A stretch of 64,000 nucleotides of DNA from Salinivibrio kushneri (GCF_005280275.1 NZ_CP040021.1:2776907-2840906), one strand, 5' to 3'; shown: positions 33,128 to 42,263, numbered from the stretch's first letter. The notes: a model not told the origin generated them from the sequence alone. Numbers and translations are program-made.

Positions 33128-34069
33128 ATGTCGACAAATACCGCTGATTACATTTGGTCTAACGGTGAAATGATCGCTTGGCAGGATGCCACCGTGCACG
33201 TACTCACGCACGCCATGCACTATGGTACCTCGGTGTTTGAGGGGATCCGCTGCTACGACACGCCGAACGGCCCAGTGGTGTTTCGCCATCGCGAGCACAT
33301 GCAGCGCTTGAAAGACTCGGCCAAAATATATCGTTTTCCAATCCCCTACAGCGTCGACGCGCTGATGGAAGCGTGTCGTGAAACCTTACGCGTGAACCAA
33401 CTACGCTCTGCCTACATTCGCCCGCTGGGGTTTGTGGGCAACGTTGGCCTAGGGGTCTGCCCGCCACCTGATACACAAATGGATATCATCATCGCCGCGT
33501 TTAGCTGGGGAAGCTACTTAGGGGAAGAAGCGCTCGCCCAAGGGGTGGATGCCATGGTGTCGAGCTGGAACCGAGCGGCCCCCAACACGATTCCGACCGC
33601 GGCCAAAGCCGGCGGCAACTATTTATCATCCCTCTTAGTAGGGGGGGAAGCGCGTCGTCACGGCTATGCCGAGGGCATTGCCTTAGATGTACGCGGCTAC
33701 CTGTCCGAAGGGGCCGGTGAGAACCTCTTTATTGTTAAAAATGGTGTGATCAGCACCCCACCCGCCACCAGTGCCATTTTGCCGGGGCTCACGCGTGATT
33801 CCATCATCACCCTAGCGAAAGAAAAAGGGCTCACCATTTGCGAAGAGCCGATTGCACGTGAAGCACTGTATCTAGCCGATGAAGTCTTTATGACCGGCAC
33901 CGCGGCAGAAATCGTGCCGGTGCGTAGCGTTGATCAGATCACCGTCGGTGAGGGCCAGCGAGGCCCGATCACCGCCTCACTACAACAAGCCTTCTTTGGC
34001 TTATTTGATGGCACCACCGAAGACAAATGGGGCTGGCTTGACCCGGTTTACCCAGACCAGAGCGCATAA
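33128..34069 (+). CDS. ilvE: Branched-chain amino-acid aminotransferase
   Basis: A 313-residue fold-type IV PLP enzyme for the last step of Val, Ile and Leu synthesis. Landmarks: [19 protein letters not shown] near residues 28-45, the PLP lysine in [13 protein letters not shown] (about residue 160), [13 protein letters not shown] near 195, and [16 protein letters not shown] near 255. AAAAAGGAAG-type pairing at about 33110-33120 precedes the start. It lies 18 bases after ilvM. Confidence 0.96.
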   Translation: MSTNTADYIWSNGEMIAWQDATVHVLTHAMHYGTSVFEGIRCYDTPNGPVVFRHREHMQRLKDSAKIYRFPIPYSVDALMEACRETLRVNQLRSAYIRPLGFVGNVGLGVCPPPDTQMDIIIAAFSWGSYLGEEALAQGVDAMVSSWNRAAPNTIPTAAKAGGNYLSSLLVGGEARRHGYAEGIALDVRGYLSEGAGENLFIVKNGVISTPPATSAILPGLTRDSIITLAKEKGLTICEEPIAREALYLADEVFMTGTAAEIVPVRSVDQITVGEGQRGPITASLQQAFFGLFDGTTEDKWGWLDPVYPDQSA

Positions 34070-34086
34070 GGCAAAGGAGTCGTAAT

Positions 34087-35928
34087 ATGCCAACCTATCG
34101 TTCCAAAACGACTACCCACGGTCGCAACATGGCAGGGGCGCGTGCATTATGGCGCGCCACTGGCGTCAAAGATGATGATTTCGGCAAACCCATTATCGCC
34201 GTGGTCAACTCATTTACCCAGTTTGTCCCCGGCCATGTCCATCTCAAAGACATGGGTCAGCTGGTCGCCAAGGAAATCGAGCAAGCAGGCGGTATCGCCA
34301 AAGAGTTCAATACCATCGCCGTTGATGATGGCATCGCCATGGGTCATGGCGGCATGCTGTACTCACTGCCTTCCCGTGAGATTATCGCAGACTCGGTCGA
34401 GTATATGGTCAATGCACACTGTGCCGATGCCATGGTCTGCATTTCTAACTGTGACAAAATCACCCCGGGCATGTTGATGGCCTCAATGCGACTCAATGTC
34501 CCGGTGATCTTTGTTTCCGGTGGCCCCATGGAAGCGGGGAAAACCAAGCTCTCCGATCAGATCCTAAAACTCGATTTGGTCGATGCCATGATGCAAGGGG
34601 CCAACCCTGATGTGTCCGATGAGCAAAGCGAGCAGATTGAGCGTTCCGCTTGCCCGACATGCGGGTCGTGCTCCGGCATGTTTACCGCCAACTCGATGAA
34701 CTGTCTCACCGAAGCGCTGGGGCTCAGCCAACCCGGTAATGGGTCGATGCTCGCCACCCATGCAGACCGTGAGCAACTGTTCATCAACGCCGGCAAACGG
34801 ATAGTCGGGCTGGCCAAGCGCTATTATGAGCAGGACGATGACAGCATCCTACCGCGCAATATCGCCAACCGCGCCTCGTTTGAAAACGCGATGGCGCTCG
34901 ATATTGCCATGGGCGGGTCAACCAATACCGTCTTACACCTACTGGCGGCTGCACAAGAAGGCGACGTCCATTTCGATATGGATGATATCGATCGTATGTC
35001 ACGCCAAGTGCCTCACCTTTGCAAGGTGGCGCCATCGACGCCGCAATATCACATGGAAGATGTGCACCGTGCTGGCGGGGTAATGGGGATCCTCGGTGAG
35101 CTTCAGCGCGCCAACCTGCTAAACGTCGAGCAACAAACCGTGCTGGGCATGAGCCTCAAAGAGCAACTGGCGCAATACGACATCGTGCAAACCGATGATG
35201 AAGCGATTAAAGCCTTCTATCGCGCCGGGCCAGCGGGCATTCGTACCACCCAAGCTTTCTCGCAAAGCTGTCGCTGGGACACCCTGGATGATGATCGCCA
35301 ATCAGGCTGTATCCGTGCCCATGAATACGCCTTTAGCCAAGACGGTGGTTTAGCCGTGCTACAAGGCAATATCGCGCTCAATGGCTGTATCGTCAAAACC
35401 GCTGGGGTCGATGAAAGTATTCTGACCTTCGAAGGGCCAGCCGTGGTGTTTGAAAGTCAAGACCACGCGGTGGATGCCATCCTCGGGGGGGAAGTGAAAG
35501 CCGGTGATGTGGTGGTGATCCGTTACGAAGGGCCGAAAGGGGGGCCAGGCATGCAAGAAATGCTCTATCCCACCACCTACTTAAAATCGATGGGATTGGG
35601 CAAATCCTGCGCCCTGCTCACTGATGGGCGCTTCTCTGGTGGCACCTCTGGGCTGTCTATTGGTCATGTCTCTCCCGAGGCAGCGAACGGCGGCACCATT
35701 GCGTTAGTGGAAAACGGCGATCGTATTCGTATTGATATCCCCACTCGCGAAATCAGTCTGCTAGTGGACGAAGCGACACTGGCCACCCGCCGCACCGAAG
35801 TAAACGCACGCGGCTGGAAGCCCAAAGACCGTCAACGCCAGGTCTCTTACGCGTTAAAAGCCTATGCCAGCCTCGCCACCAGCGCCGATAAAGGTGCGGT
35901 GCGCGATCGCAGTAAATTGGAGGAGTAA
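34087..35928 (+). CDS. ilvD: Dihydroxy-acid dehydratase
   Basis: A 613-residue Fe-S dehydratase that makes 2-oxoisovalerate and 2-oxo-3-methylvalerate. Cluster cysteines are seen in the [17 protein letters not shown] and [19 protein letters not shown] segments. [14 protein letters not shown] [23 protein letters not shown] lies near the C-terminus. The length matches E. coli IlvD (616). It is flanked by ilvE (17 bases upstream) and ilvA (two bases downstream). Confidence 0.97.
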   Translation: MPTYRSKTTTHGRNMAGARALWRATGVKDDDFGKPIIAVVNSFTQFVPGHVHLKDMGQLVAKEIEQAGGIAKEFNTIAVDDGIAMGHGGMLYSLPSREIIADSVEYMVNAHCADAMVCISNCDKITPGMLMASMRLNVPVIFVSGGPMEAGKTKLSDQILKLDLVDAMMQGANPDVSDEQSEQIERSACPTCGSCSGMFTANSMNCLTEALGLSQPGNGSMLATHADREQLFINAGKRIVGLAKRYYEQDDDSILPRNIANRASFENAMALDIAMGGSTNTVLHLLAAAQEGDVHFDMDDIDRMSRQVPHLCKVAPSTPQYHMEDVHRAGGVMGILGELQRANLLNVEQQTVLGMSLKEQLAQYDIVQTDDEAIKAFYRAGPAGIRTTQAFSQSCRWDTLDDDRQSGCIRAHEYAFSQDGGLAVLQGNIALNGCIVKTAGVDESILTFEGPAVVFESQDHAVDAILGGEVKAGDVVVIRYEGPKGGPGMQEMLYPTTYLKSMGLGKSCALLTDGRFSGGTSGLSIGHVSPEAANGGTIALVENGDRIRIDIPTREISLLVDEATLATRRTEVNARGWKPKDRQRQVSYALKAYASLATSADKGAVRDRSKLEE

Positions 35929-35930
35929 GC

Positions 35931-37490
35931 ATGCAACAGGCCCAACCCTCAAGGGTACAACCGATGGACGGTGCTGATTACCTTAGAGATATCTTGCGCG
36001 CGCCTGTTTATGAAGTGGCGATGACCTCGCCTCTTCAAACCATGAAGCGCTTATCTGAGCGTTTCAATAATCAGGTACAGCTCAAGCGTGAAGATCGCCA
36101 ACCGGTCCACTCATTTAAACTACGCGGCGCGCACAACATGATGGCGCAACTGACTGAGGCGCAAAAAAAAGCGGGTGTGATTGCGGCATCGGCGGGTAAC
36201 CACGCTCAGGGCGTCGCTCTATCGGGTAGCCGCCTTGGGGTGAAAGCGACCATCGTGATGCCGCGCACCACGCCAGCCATTAAGGTCGACGCGGTACGCG
36301 GCTTCGGCGGCCATGTGGTGCTGCACGGTAATAATTTCGATGAAGCCAAAGGCATGGCACAGCAGCTCGCCGACGAACACGGTTATACCTTTGTGCCCCC
36401 TTTTGATCATCCCCAAGTGATTGCTGGACAGGGCACCATTGGCTTAGAGCTGGTGCAACAAAATGGTCACCTCGATTATATTTTTCTGCCCGTTGGAGGC
36501 GGGGGCATCGCCGCGGGCGTGGCCGTGCTTATCAAACAACTGATGCCCAACATCAAAGTCATCGGCGTCGAGGCGGAAGACTCTGCCTGTCTACGTGCGG
36601 CATTAGATGCTGGCTTCCCAGTGACGCTCGACAGAGTGGGCACCTTTGCCGACGGTGTGGCCGTGAAACGTATCGGCGATGAGTCTTTCCGGCTTTGTCA
36701 GCAATACTTAGATGACAGCATCACGGTATCGAGTGATGCGATTTGTGCCGCGGTGCAAGACATCTTTGAGGATACGCGAGCCATCTCCGAGCCCTCTGGC
36801 GCCTTGGCATTAGCCGGCCTGAAGCAATACGTGGAAAAGCACCAGCTCAAAGATAAACAGCTGGCGGCCGTGTTGTCTGGTGCCAATACCAATTTCCACT
36901 CGCTGCGCTACGTCTCTGAGCGCGCGGAGCTTGGCGAGAAGCGAGAGGGCTTACTGGCTGTCACCATCCCCGAGCAAACCGGCGCCTTTTTTAATTTTTG
37001 TCAGATATTGGGCGATCGCGCCGTCACCGAGTTCAATTATCGGTATGGCGATGACCATCTCGCCAATATCTTCGTCGGTGTCAGATTACTCGGCGGACAA
37101 GAAGAGTTGGACAATATCCTGCGCGATTTGCGCCAAGCCGGCTATCCGGTCGAAGATTTGTCCGATGATGAAATGGCTAAAGTGCACGTGCGCTATATGA
37201 TTGGTGGCCGACCATTGGCCAACCTCAGTGAACGGCTTTATAGTTTTGAGTTTCCTGAATACCCAGGAGCATTACTACACTTTTTGCAAACCTTGGGCAC
37301 CCATTGGAACATCAGCCTGTTCAATTATCGTAACCATGGTTCGGACTATGGTCGCGTACTGTGCGGCTTCGAAATTGGCGACCAGGACTTGCTCGCTTTT
37401 ACGGCCCATTTGCGGGAGCTTGGGTATGGCTGGAAAGACGAGACGTCGAACCCGGCTTATCGCTTTTTCCTGTCAAAAACCACCGATTAA
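35931..37490 (+). CDS. ilvA: Threonine ammonia-lyase, biosynthetic
   Basis: A 519-residue PLP enzyme that converts threonine to 2-oxobutyrate, the committed step of isoleucine synthesis. The catalytic domain (about 20-330) has the PLP lysine in PVHSFKLRGAHNM, SAGNHAQGVA and the glycine-rich VGGGGIAAGVAV. Two ACT-like regulatory domains follow (about 335-410 and 430-519), as expected for the isoleucine-inhibited form. It is the last gene of ilvLGMEDA; GGAGGAG of the ilvD end serves as ribosome-binding site. Confidence 0.97.
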   Translation: MQQAQPSRVQPMDGADYLRDILRAPVYEVAMTSPLQTMKRLSERFNNQVQLKREDRQPVHSFKLRGAHNMMAQLTEAQKKAGVIAASAGNHAQGVALSGSRLGVKATIVMPRTTPAIKVDAVRGFGGHVVLHGNNFDEAKGMAQQLADEHGYTFVPPFDHPQVIAGQGTIGLELVQQNGHLDYIFLPVGGGGIAAGVAVLIKQLMPNIKVIGVEAEDSACLRAALDAGFPVTLDRVGTFADGVAVKRIGDESFRLCQQYLDDSITVSSDAICAAVQDIFEDTRAISEPSGALALAGLKQYVEKHQLKDKQLAAVLSGANTNFHSLRYVSERAELGEKREGLLAVTIPEQTGAFFNFCQILGDRAVTEFNYRYGDDHLANIFVGVRLLGGQEELDNILRDLRQAGYPVEDLSDDEMAKVHVRYMIGGRPLANLSERLYSFEFPEYPGALLHFLQTLGTHWNISLFNYRNHGSDYGRVLCGFEIGDQDLLAFTAHLRELGYGWKDETSNPAYRFFLSKTTD

Positions 37491-37497
37491 TCCGCAA

Positions 37498-37530
37498 TAA
37501 AAAGCCCGACATTAATGTCGGGCTGGGTTT
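37498..37530. terminator. Bidirectional terminator between ilvA and the XRE gene
   Basis: AGCCCGACAT-TA-ATGTCGGGCT is a ten-pair stem flanked by AAAAA on the left and GGGTTTATT on the right. It can stop ilvA and, more strongly, the converging XRE gene. Confidence 0.82.
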
Positions 37531-37900
37531 ATTCGTTTGGCGGCTCTGGGGTCAGGGTGACCACATATTCGGCAATGGACAACGCGTTATCCATTACTGT
37601 CTGTCGTGCCATTTGCGGGAGCTGACTCAGCAAGCTCGTCAATGCGGCGAGATCATCACGGTGAGAGAAGGCGATGTCTCGCTCATCCGTTTCACCATGC
37701 ACAAACCAGTTGAAGGGTCGGCCGGTAATTTCCGCTATCATGACCAGCGCGAGGATTTTCGGATCCGTTTTCCCCGACTCCATATCCAAATAGGTTTGGC
37801 GCGCGACATTCAAACGCTTCGCCATGTCTACTTGGGTTATCTTACTAAATTCCCGTGCTTCACGGATCCGTTGCGCGATGCGCGCCGTCGAAATCACCAT
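37529..37900 (-). CDS. XRE-family helix-turn-helix regulator (paralogue A)
   Basis: A 123-residue protein with a Cro/CI-type helix-turn-helix at about residues 8-62 (IREAREFSKITQVDMAKRLNVARQTYLDMESGKTDP, read in parts). A conserved RPFNWFVHGE segment follows, then a helical C-terminal half of about 50 residues. It aligns without gaps to the 123-residue gene 186 bases upstream, at roughly 45% identity by hand count. The helix-turn-helix stretch NVARQTYLD is identical in both. No toxin, peptidase or transporter lies beside it, so its target is unknown. Confidence 0.85.
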   Translation of the reverse strand: MVISTARIAQRIREAREFSKITQVDMAKRLNVARQTYLDMESGKTDPKILALVMIAEITGRPFNWFVHGETDERDIAFSHRDDLAALTSLLSQLPQMARQTVMDNALSIAEYVVTLTPEPPNE

Positions 37901-38086
37901 GGTTCATGCCTCATTTCTGCAACCCGAGCTGTATTAAACACAGCCCGTCACAACACCACCCCTGCATTATGCATGGCTCGGCAGGCGTATCATGGTGGCG
38001 CACACCGATAGTGTGACACTACGCTTTTGATGCCTACCTCAGTAAGCAAGCACTCACCTGCCTATCTAGTCGAGCAGGCAGTCTTT
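37901..38086. other. Spacer between the two XRE genes
   Basis: These 186 bases hold no gene. At 38057-38088 on the plus strand CTGCCT pairs with AGGCAG and is followed by TTTTT, a possible plus-strand terminator with no obvious transcript. The promoter of paralogue A is presumably here but I cannot place it. Confidence 0.4.
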
Positions 38087-38458
38087 TTATGCGCGCTGGG
38101 CCGCCTTTGAATAGTTCACCAAGAACGAAGCCATGTTCACGCTTTGGTTTAAGATCGCAGTACGGGCTTCGTGCGGTAAGCGAGAGAAATGCTCAAGCAG
38201 GCGGTTCACATCTTGCTTATACTGAACATCGTGCATTTCGACATCTTCGTCACCGTAGACAAACCATACCAATGGGCGCTCAGTCAGCTCAGCAATGTTG
38301 GAAAGCATACGAACACGCGGTTCTGTTTTACCATTTTCGATATCTAAGTAGGTTTGACGGGCCACATTAAGCAGCTTGGCCATTTTTACTTGGGTGATGC
38401 CTTTCCACTCACGCGCTTCTTTGATGCGTTTTGCTACTTGGGTTTTAGAGTCAATCAT
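38087..38458 (-). CDS. XRE-family helix-turn-helix regulator (paralogue B)
   Basis: A 123-residue protein, same length and design as its neighbour: helix-turn-helix at about residues 8-62 (ITQVKMAKLLNVARQTYLD), then RPLVWFVYGDED and a helical C-terminal domain (RLLEHFSRLPHEARTAILNQS). The pair probably arose by tandem duplication. An inverted repeat (AAATGCAAA/TTTGCATTT) lies about 155 bases upstream. It is between the ilv operon and glmS, both plausible but unproven targets. Confidence 0.85.
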   Translation of the reverse strand: MIDSKTQVAKRIKEAREWKGITQVKMAKLLNVARQTYLDIENGKTEPRVRMLSNIAELTERPLVWFVYGDEDVEMHDVQYKQDVNRLLEHFSRLPHEARTAILNQSVNMASFLVNYSKAAQRA

Positions 38459-38613
38459 TGCTTCCTCTCTATAACTGGTCGATGTTAGTCGTTATACCCT
38501 GAGTATGCACAATGTAGGCCAAGTTATTGGACACCAACAAAAACCAAGATATTCAACAACTTAAAAACCAGAATGGCGTTCTGTTTAATTTTCCAGACGC
38601 CATGCCTGAGATT

Positions 38614-38635
38614 AAATGCAAAATGATTTGCATTT
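38614..38635. repeat. Inverted repeat upstream of XRE paralogue B
   Basis: AAATGCAAA-ATGA-TTTGCATTT, a perfect nine-base inverted repeat in an AT-rich 279-base gap between paralogue B and glmS. TTTTGCAAT follows at once. It could be an operator or part of a small transcript. Confidence 0.5.
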
Positions 38636-38696
38636 TGCAATAAATCCTATGCAGATCGCATTTTTGTAGAAAGAGGACAGTAATTGATAAAAGATC

Positions 38697-38722
38697 AACC
38701 ACGCTCCTGGTCAGAGCGTGGT
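38697..38722 (-). terminator. Probable terminator of glmS
   Basis: On the minus strand CCACGCTC-TGACCAG-GAGCGTGG forms an eight-pair stem just after the glmS stop, followed by a T-rich but interrupted tract (TTGATCTTTTATC). Confidence 0.65.
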
Positions 38723-38737
38723 GATTATTGGGCAGGT

Positions 38738-40576
38738 TTACTCAACAGTGACGGCTTTAGCAAGGTTACGAGGTTGATCGACGTCCGTGCCTTTAATCAA
38801 GGCCACATGATACGACAATTGCTGCATCGGGATGGTGTAAAACACGGGGGCGATGATGTCATCCACGTGTGGCATGGCGATAATTTTCATGCCTTCTTCT
38901 GGTGTAAAGCCGGCGTCTTGATCGGCAAACACGTAGAGCTGGCCACCACGGGCGCGCACTTCTTCGATATTGGATTTGAGCTTTTCCAACAGCTCGTTAT
39001 TGGGGGCAATCACAATCACTGGCATATCGGCATCAATCAGCGCCAATGGGCCGTGTTTTAGTTCACCCGCGGCATAGGCTTCCGCGTGAATGTACGAGAT
39101 CTCTTTGAGTTTAAGCGCGGCTTCTACGGCAATCGGATAAAACTCGCCACGCCCTAAGAACAGAGAGTGATGCTTGTCGGCAAAATCTTCCGCGAGTTGC
39201 TCAATCGCTTTATCAAAGGTCAACGCTTGCTCGATGCTTGAAGGCAGGTGATGCAAAGCATCGACAATCTCACGTTCTTGGTCACGACCAATCGATCCCT
39301 GCATTTTACCTAGCGCGGTGACCAGCATCAGCAGCGCAGACAGCTGGGTGGTAAAGGCCTTGGTCGAGGCCACGCCAATTTCTGCGCCCGCGCGCGTCAT
39401 AAAGGCCAAATCGGATTCACGTACCAACGATGAGCCTGCCACGTTGCAAATGGCCATGGTGGCCATATAGCCACGCTCCTTGGCTAAACGCAGCGCCGCT
39501 AGCGTGTCGGCCGTTTCGCCAGACTGCGACAAGGTAATCAGCACGCTATTAGGACGGGTGACAAACTGGCGATAGCGAAACTCCGAGGCAATCTCCACAT
39601 CACAACTGACGCCTGCCAGCGATTCAAACCAATAACGCGCGACCATGCCCGCATTGTACGAGGTGCCACAGGCGATGATTTGAATATGCTGTGCTTTAGC
39701 GAGAATATCGCTGGCCCCATTACCGATGGCATCGACAATCACATGGTCGCTGCCTAACCGGCCTTCCATGGTGTTGGTGAGCGCGGTGGGCTGCTCATAA
39801 ATCTCTTTTTGCATATAGTGGCGATATTGGCCTTTATCCGCCGCATCGTACTGAGCACTGGCTTCATGCACCTCGCGCTCTACCGGTGTGCCTTCTTGAT
39901 TATAAATGGTCACCTCGCGGCGAGAGATATCGGCCACATCCCCTTCTTCGAGATAGATAAAGCGACGCGTGACATTGAGCAGCGCCAACTGATCCGAGGC
40001 GAGAAAGTTTTCGCCAATCCCCAAACCAATCACTAGTGGGCTACCCGAACGCGCGGCTATCAAGCGCTCTGGCTGATTTTTATCCATCACCACGGTACCG
40101 TATGCCCCTTCAAGCTGACTCACCGTGCGTTGGAATGCCTCAAGCAAATCAGAGGATTGCTTAAGCTCCCAATCAACCCAATGCGCAATCACTTCAGTGT
40201 CGGTCTGCGAATGGAATTGATAACCCCGCGCTTGTAATTGTTCACGCAGCATTTGGTGGTTTTCAATAATGCCATTGTGTACCACAGCAATGCGCTCGCC
40301 AGACATATGTGGATGGGCGTTCGCCTCACTGGGTTCGCCATGGGTGGCCCAACGTGTATGCGCGATGCCGGTACCACCGGTAGGATTGGTCTCGGCCACC
40401 GCGTCTGACAATGCAGCCACTTTACCCAGCCGGCGCACACGAGTGAGCTGCCCGGTTGCCGAATCGGTGATCGCGACCCCGGCCGAGTCGTAACCGCGAT
40501 ATTCAAGGCGACGCAGCCCCTCTACTAAAATCTCGGCGACATCACGCTGAGCGACCGCCCCTACAATTCCACACAT
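38738..40576 (-). CDS. glmS: Glucosamine-6-phosphate synthase (isomerising)
   Basis: A 612-residue enzyme that makes glucosamine-6-P from fructose-6-P and glutamine, the first step to UDP-GlcNAc. The N-terminal glutaminase starts [12 protein letters not shown], so Cys is exposed as nucleophile after Met removal. The two C-terminal SIS domains show [16 protein letters not shown] and [21 protein letters not shown] (read in parts). KHGPLALID and the tail end in AKAVTVE are typical. It lies 21 bases after a DeoR-type regulator gene, so the two probably share a transcript. glmU is about 2 kb away beyond a tRNA array. Confidence 0.97.
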   Translation of the reverse strand: MCGIVGAVAQRDVAEILVEGLRRLEYRGYDSAGVAITDSATGQLTRVRRLGKVAALSDAVAETNPTGGTGIAHTRWATHGEPSEANAHPHMSGERIAVVHNGIIENHQMLREQLQARGYQFHSQTDTEVIAHWVDWELKQSSDLLEAFQRTVSQLEGAYGTVVMDKNQPERLIAARSGSPLVIGLGIGENFLASDQLALLNVTRRFIYLEEGDVADISRREVTIYNQEGTPVEREVHEASAQYDAADKGQYRHYMQKEIYEQPTALTNTMEGRLGSDHVIVDAIGNGASDILAKAQHIQIIACGTSYNAGMVARYWFESLAGVSCDVEIASEFRYRQFVTRPNSVLITLSQSGETADTLAALRLAKERGYMATMAICNVAGSSLVRESDLAFMTRAGAEIGVASTKAFTTQLSALLMLVTALGKMQGSIGRDQEREIVDALHHLPSSIEQALTFDKAIEQLAEDFADKHHSLFLGRGEFYPIAVEAALKLKEISYIHAEAYAAGELKHGPLALIDADMPVIVIAPNNELLEKLKSNIEEVRARGGQLYVFADQDAGFTPEEGMKIIAMPHVDDIIAPVFYTIPMQQLSYHVALIKGTDVDQPRNLAKAVTVE

Positions 40577-40597
40577 AGTCTTTCCTTACTGGTCTTA

Positions 40598-41362
40598 TTA
40601 CTGGTCAGCACAGATCACATCTGTGCCGGTTTGTTCTATGGCGTGTTTAAGATCATCATCCAGCAAACTGTCGGTGATCAGGGTGTCGATGCTCGACCAC
40701 GCAAGCTCTAGGTTGGGGATCCGACGCCCGATTTTCTCCGACTCAATCATCACCACCACCTCACGCGCGACCTCCGCCATCACCCGCGTCAGACCCGTCA
40801 TCTCGTTAAAAGTCGTCGTCCCACGTGCCACATCAATGCCATCGGCACCGACAAAAAGCTGGTCAAAGTCGTAGGCACGTAAGGTTTGTTCGGCCACTTG
40901 GCCTTGAAACGATTCAGAATGGGTATCCCAAGTGCCGCCGGTCATCAGCAGGGTTGGCTCGTGCTCGAGTTCACGAATGGCATTGGCCACCTGTAGCGAG
41001 TTGGTCATCACCACCAAGCCACGTTTCTTATCCAGCAAAGGGATCAAAGCGGCCGTCGTGGTACCACTGTCTACCACAACCCGGTTATGGTCACGAATGC
41101 GCGCCGCGGCCGCATCGGCAATACTTTGCTTTTTTTTCGATACCTTGACCGCATGCTCCGACACCATTTCTTGTGGCACGGGTACCGCTCCACCGTAACG
41201 GCGCAGCAATAGGCCATTTTTCTCCAGCTCCGCGAGATCTTTGCGAATAGTCACCTCTGAGGTTTCAAAACGTTGCGAGAGCGCGTCGACACTCACTTGG
41301 CCTTGCTCGGTGAGCAAAGTAACGATGGTATGGCGCCGTTGCTGAGTATTTCGTTTCGACAT
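40598..41362 (-). CDS. DeoR/GlpR-family regulator, likely controller of glmS
   Basis: A 254-residue DeoR-family protein. The N-terminal winged helix (about 4-60) has RRHTIVTLLTEQGQVSVDALSQRFETSEVTIRKDLAELEKNG, read in parts. The C-terminal sugar-phosphate sensor domain has VVVDSGTTTAALIPLL and LFVGADGID. The frame is open upstream, but MSKRNTQQRR at 41362 is the family start. Similar genes beside glmS are known in vibrios, and a Pseudomonas homologue (GlmR) has been linked to glmS control. A 19-base palindrome just upstream is a likely autoregulatory operator. Confidence 0.88.
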   Translation of the reverse strand: MSKRNTQQRRHTIVTLLTEQGQVSVDALSQRFETSEVTIRKDLAELEKNGLLLRRYGGAVPVPQEMVSEHAVKVSKKKQSIADAAAARIRDHNRVVVDSGTTTAALIPLLDKKRGLVVMTNSLQVANAIRELEHEPTLLMTGGTWDTHSESFQGQVAEQTLRAYDFDQLFVGADGIDVARGTTTFNEMTGLTRVMAEVAREVVVMIESEKIGRRIPNLELAWSSIDTLITDSLLDDDLKHAIEQTGTDVICADQ

Positions 41363-41371
41363 ATAACAACC

Positions 41372-41418
41372 AAGTTTCGATTCGAAACTTATGGTAGAGC
41401 AAACAAAACAAAGATCAA
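41372..41418 (-). promoter_or_regulatory. Predicted promoter and operator of the DeoR-glmS operon
   Basis: The palindrome AAGTTTCGA-T-TCGAAACTT (41372-41390) lies ten bases upstream of the regulator start. It has TTTCG/CGAAA half-sites like those of many DeoR-family operators. On the minus strand a promoter TTGATC (41418-41413), 16 bases, TACCAT (41396-41391) ends where the palindrome begins, so a bound repressor would cover the start site. Confidence 0.6.
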
Positions 41419-41480
41419 GATAATGAGGGAAAAAGTGTGGCAAAACAGAGAAGAGGATGATTCAGCGTAGAGCAATAACG

Positions 41481-41512
41481 AAAAAAGCCCACCAGCGAAT
41501 GCTGATGGGCTT
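41481..41512 (-). terminator. Terminator of the tRNA array
   Basis: On the minus strand AAGCCCATCAGC-ATTC-GCTGGTGGGCTT forms a long stem (one G-T pair) followed by TTTT, directly after the last tRNA-Leu. Confidence 0.88.
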
Positions 41513-41516
41513 AATA

Positions 41517-41601
41517 TGGTGCGGAAGGAGAGACTTGAACTCTCACACCTTGCGGCGCCAGAACCTAAATCTGGTGCGTCTACCAATTCCGCCACTTCCG
41601 C
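41517..41601 (-). tRNA. tRNA-Leu (anticodon TAG), copy 2
   Basis: An 85-base class II cloverleaf with long variable arm and encoded CCA. Acceptor stem GCGGAAG/CTTCCGC. The loop TTTAGGT gives TAG. Identical to the copy at 41971-42055. Last gene of the array. Confidence 0.97.
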
Positions 41602-41646
41602 AAATTTATATGATACACCGGCGGGCGGGCCGAATATCAATTGTCT

Positions 41647-41733
41647 TGGTGCGGGGGGAGGGACTTGAACCCTCACGTCCTTTCGGACACTAGCACCTGA
41701 AGCTAGCGCGTCTACCAATTCCGCCACCGCCGC
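41647..41733 (-). tRNA. tRNA-Leu (anticodon CAG)
   Basis: An 87-base class II tRNA with encoded CCA. The loop TTCAGGT on CTAGC/GCTAG gives CAG. The acceptor strands are GCGGCGG and CCCCCGC, so position 5 pairs C with C, a mismatch; the other six pairs are good. Confidence 0.95.
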
Positions 41734-41774
41734 AAATCGGTGCGATTTACTGCGTTAGCAACAAATCGGAATAA

Positions 41775-41851
41775 TGGTGGCTACGACGGGATTCGAACCT
41801 GTGACCCCATCATTATGAGTGATGTGCTCTAACCAACTGAGCTACGTAGCC
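41775..41851 (-). tRNA. tRNA-Met (elongator, anticodon CAT)
   Basis: A 77-base cloverleaf with encoded CCA. Acceptor GGCTACG/CGTAGCC; loop CTCATAA gives CAT. It matches the E. coli elongator tRNA-Met as I recall it, and lacks the unpaired first base of the initiator. tRNA-Ile2 is less likely. Confidence 0.92.
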
Positions 41852-41860
41852 AACCTAAAG

Positions 41861-41935
41861 TGGCTGGGGTACCAGGATTCGAACCTGGGAATGACGAGAT
41901 CAAAACCCGTTGCCTTACCGCTTGGCGATACCCCA
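41861..41935 (-). tRNA. tRNA-Gln (anticodon TTG), copy 2
   Basis: A 75-base cloverleaf with encoded CCA. Acceptor TGGGGTA/TACCCCA; loop TTTTGAT gives TTG. Identical to the copy at 42177-42251. Confidence 0.97.
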
Positions 41936-41970
41936 ATTTTCATGCCGCTTAATGCCACATGTTTTAATAA

Positions 41971-42055
41971 TGGTGCGGAAGGAGAGACTTGAACTCTCAC
42001 ACCTTGCGGCGCCAGAACCTAAATCTGGTGCGTCTACCAATTCCGCCACTTCCGC
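41971..42055 (-). tRNA. tRNA-Leu (anticodon TAG), copy 1
   Basis: An 85-base class II tRNA with encoded CCA, identical over its length to the copy at 41517-41601. Even a few bases beyond the 3' end (AATAATGG/AATATGG-like) are similar. Confidence 0.97.
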
Positions 42056-42097
42056 ATTCCAAGTTGTTCATCTGACTTCATGGTAGCTGAAGAAAGA

Positions 42098-42174
42098 TGG
42101 CGCGTCCGGGAGGATTCGAACCTCCGACCGCCTGGTTCGTAGCCAGGTACTCTATCCAGCTGAGCTACGGACGC
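42098..42174 (-). tRNA. tRNA-Arg (anticodon ACG)
   Basis: A 77-base cloverleaf with encoded CCA. Acceptor GCGTCCG/CGGACGC; loop CTACGAA on CCTGG/CCAGG gives ACG, which TadA would edit to ICG. Confidence 0.97.
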
Positions 42175-42176
42175 GT

Positions 42177-42251
42177 TGGCTGGGGTACCAGGATTCGAAC
42201 CTGGGAATGACGAGATCAAAACCCGTTGCCTTACCGCTTGGCGATACCCCA
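42177..42251 (-). tRNA. tRNA-Gln (anticodon TTG), copy 1
   Basis: A 75-base cloverleaf with encoded CCA, identical to the copy at 41861-41935. First gene of the array, only two bases from tRNA-Arg. Confidence 0.97.
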
Positions 42252-42263
42252 ACTGAGGCGCGC

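Noticed and set aside
37361..38011. 216-codon plus-strand frame spanning the ilvA end and XRE paralogue A
   Set aside because: It runs through the ilvA terminator and is antisense to a clear XRE gene. No start signal is visible.
38684..39061. 125-codon plus-strand frame at the glmS end
   Set aside because: It is antisense to the conserved C-terminus of GlmS and begins inside its terminator.
40577..40597. A glmS ribozyme upstream of glmS
   Set aside because: Only 21 bases separate glmS from the preceding gene, too few for the ribozyme, which is in any case typical of Gram-positive bacteria.
41775..41851. tRNA with CAT anticodon as tRNA-Ile2 or initiator
   Set aside because: Its acceptor stem is fully paired from the first base, which argues against the initiator, and the body matches elongator Met as I recall it.
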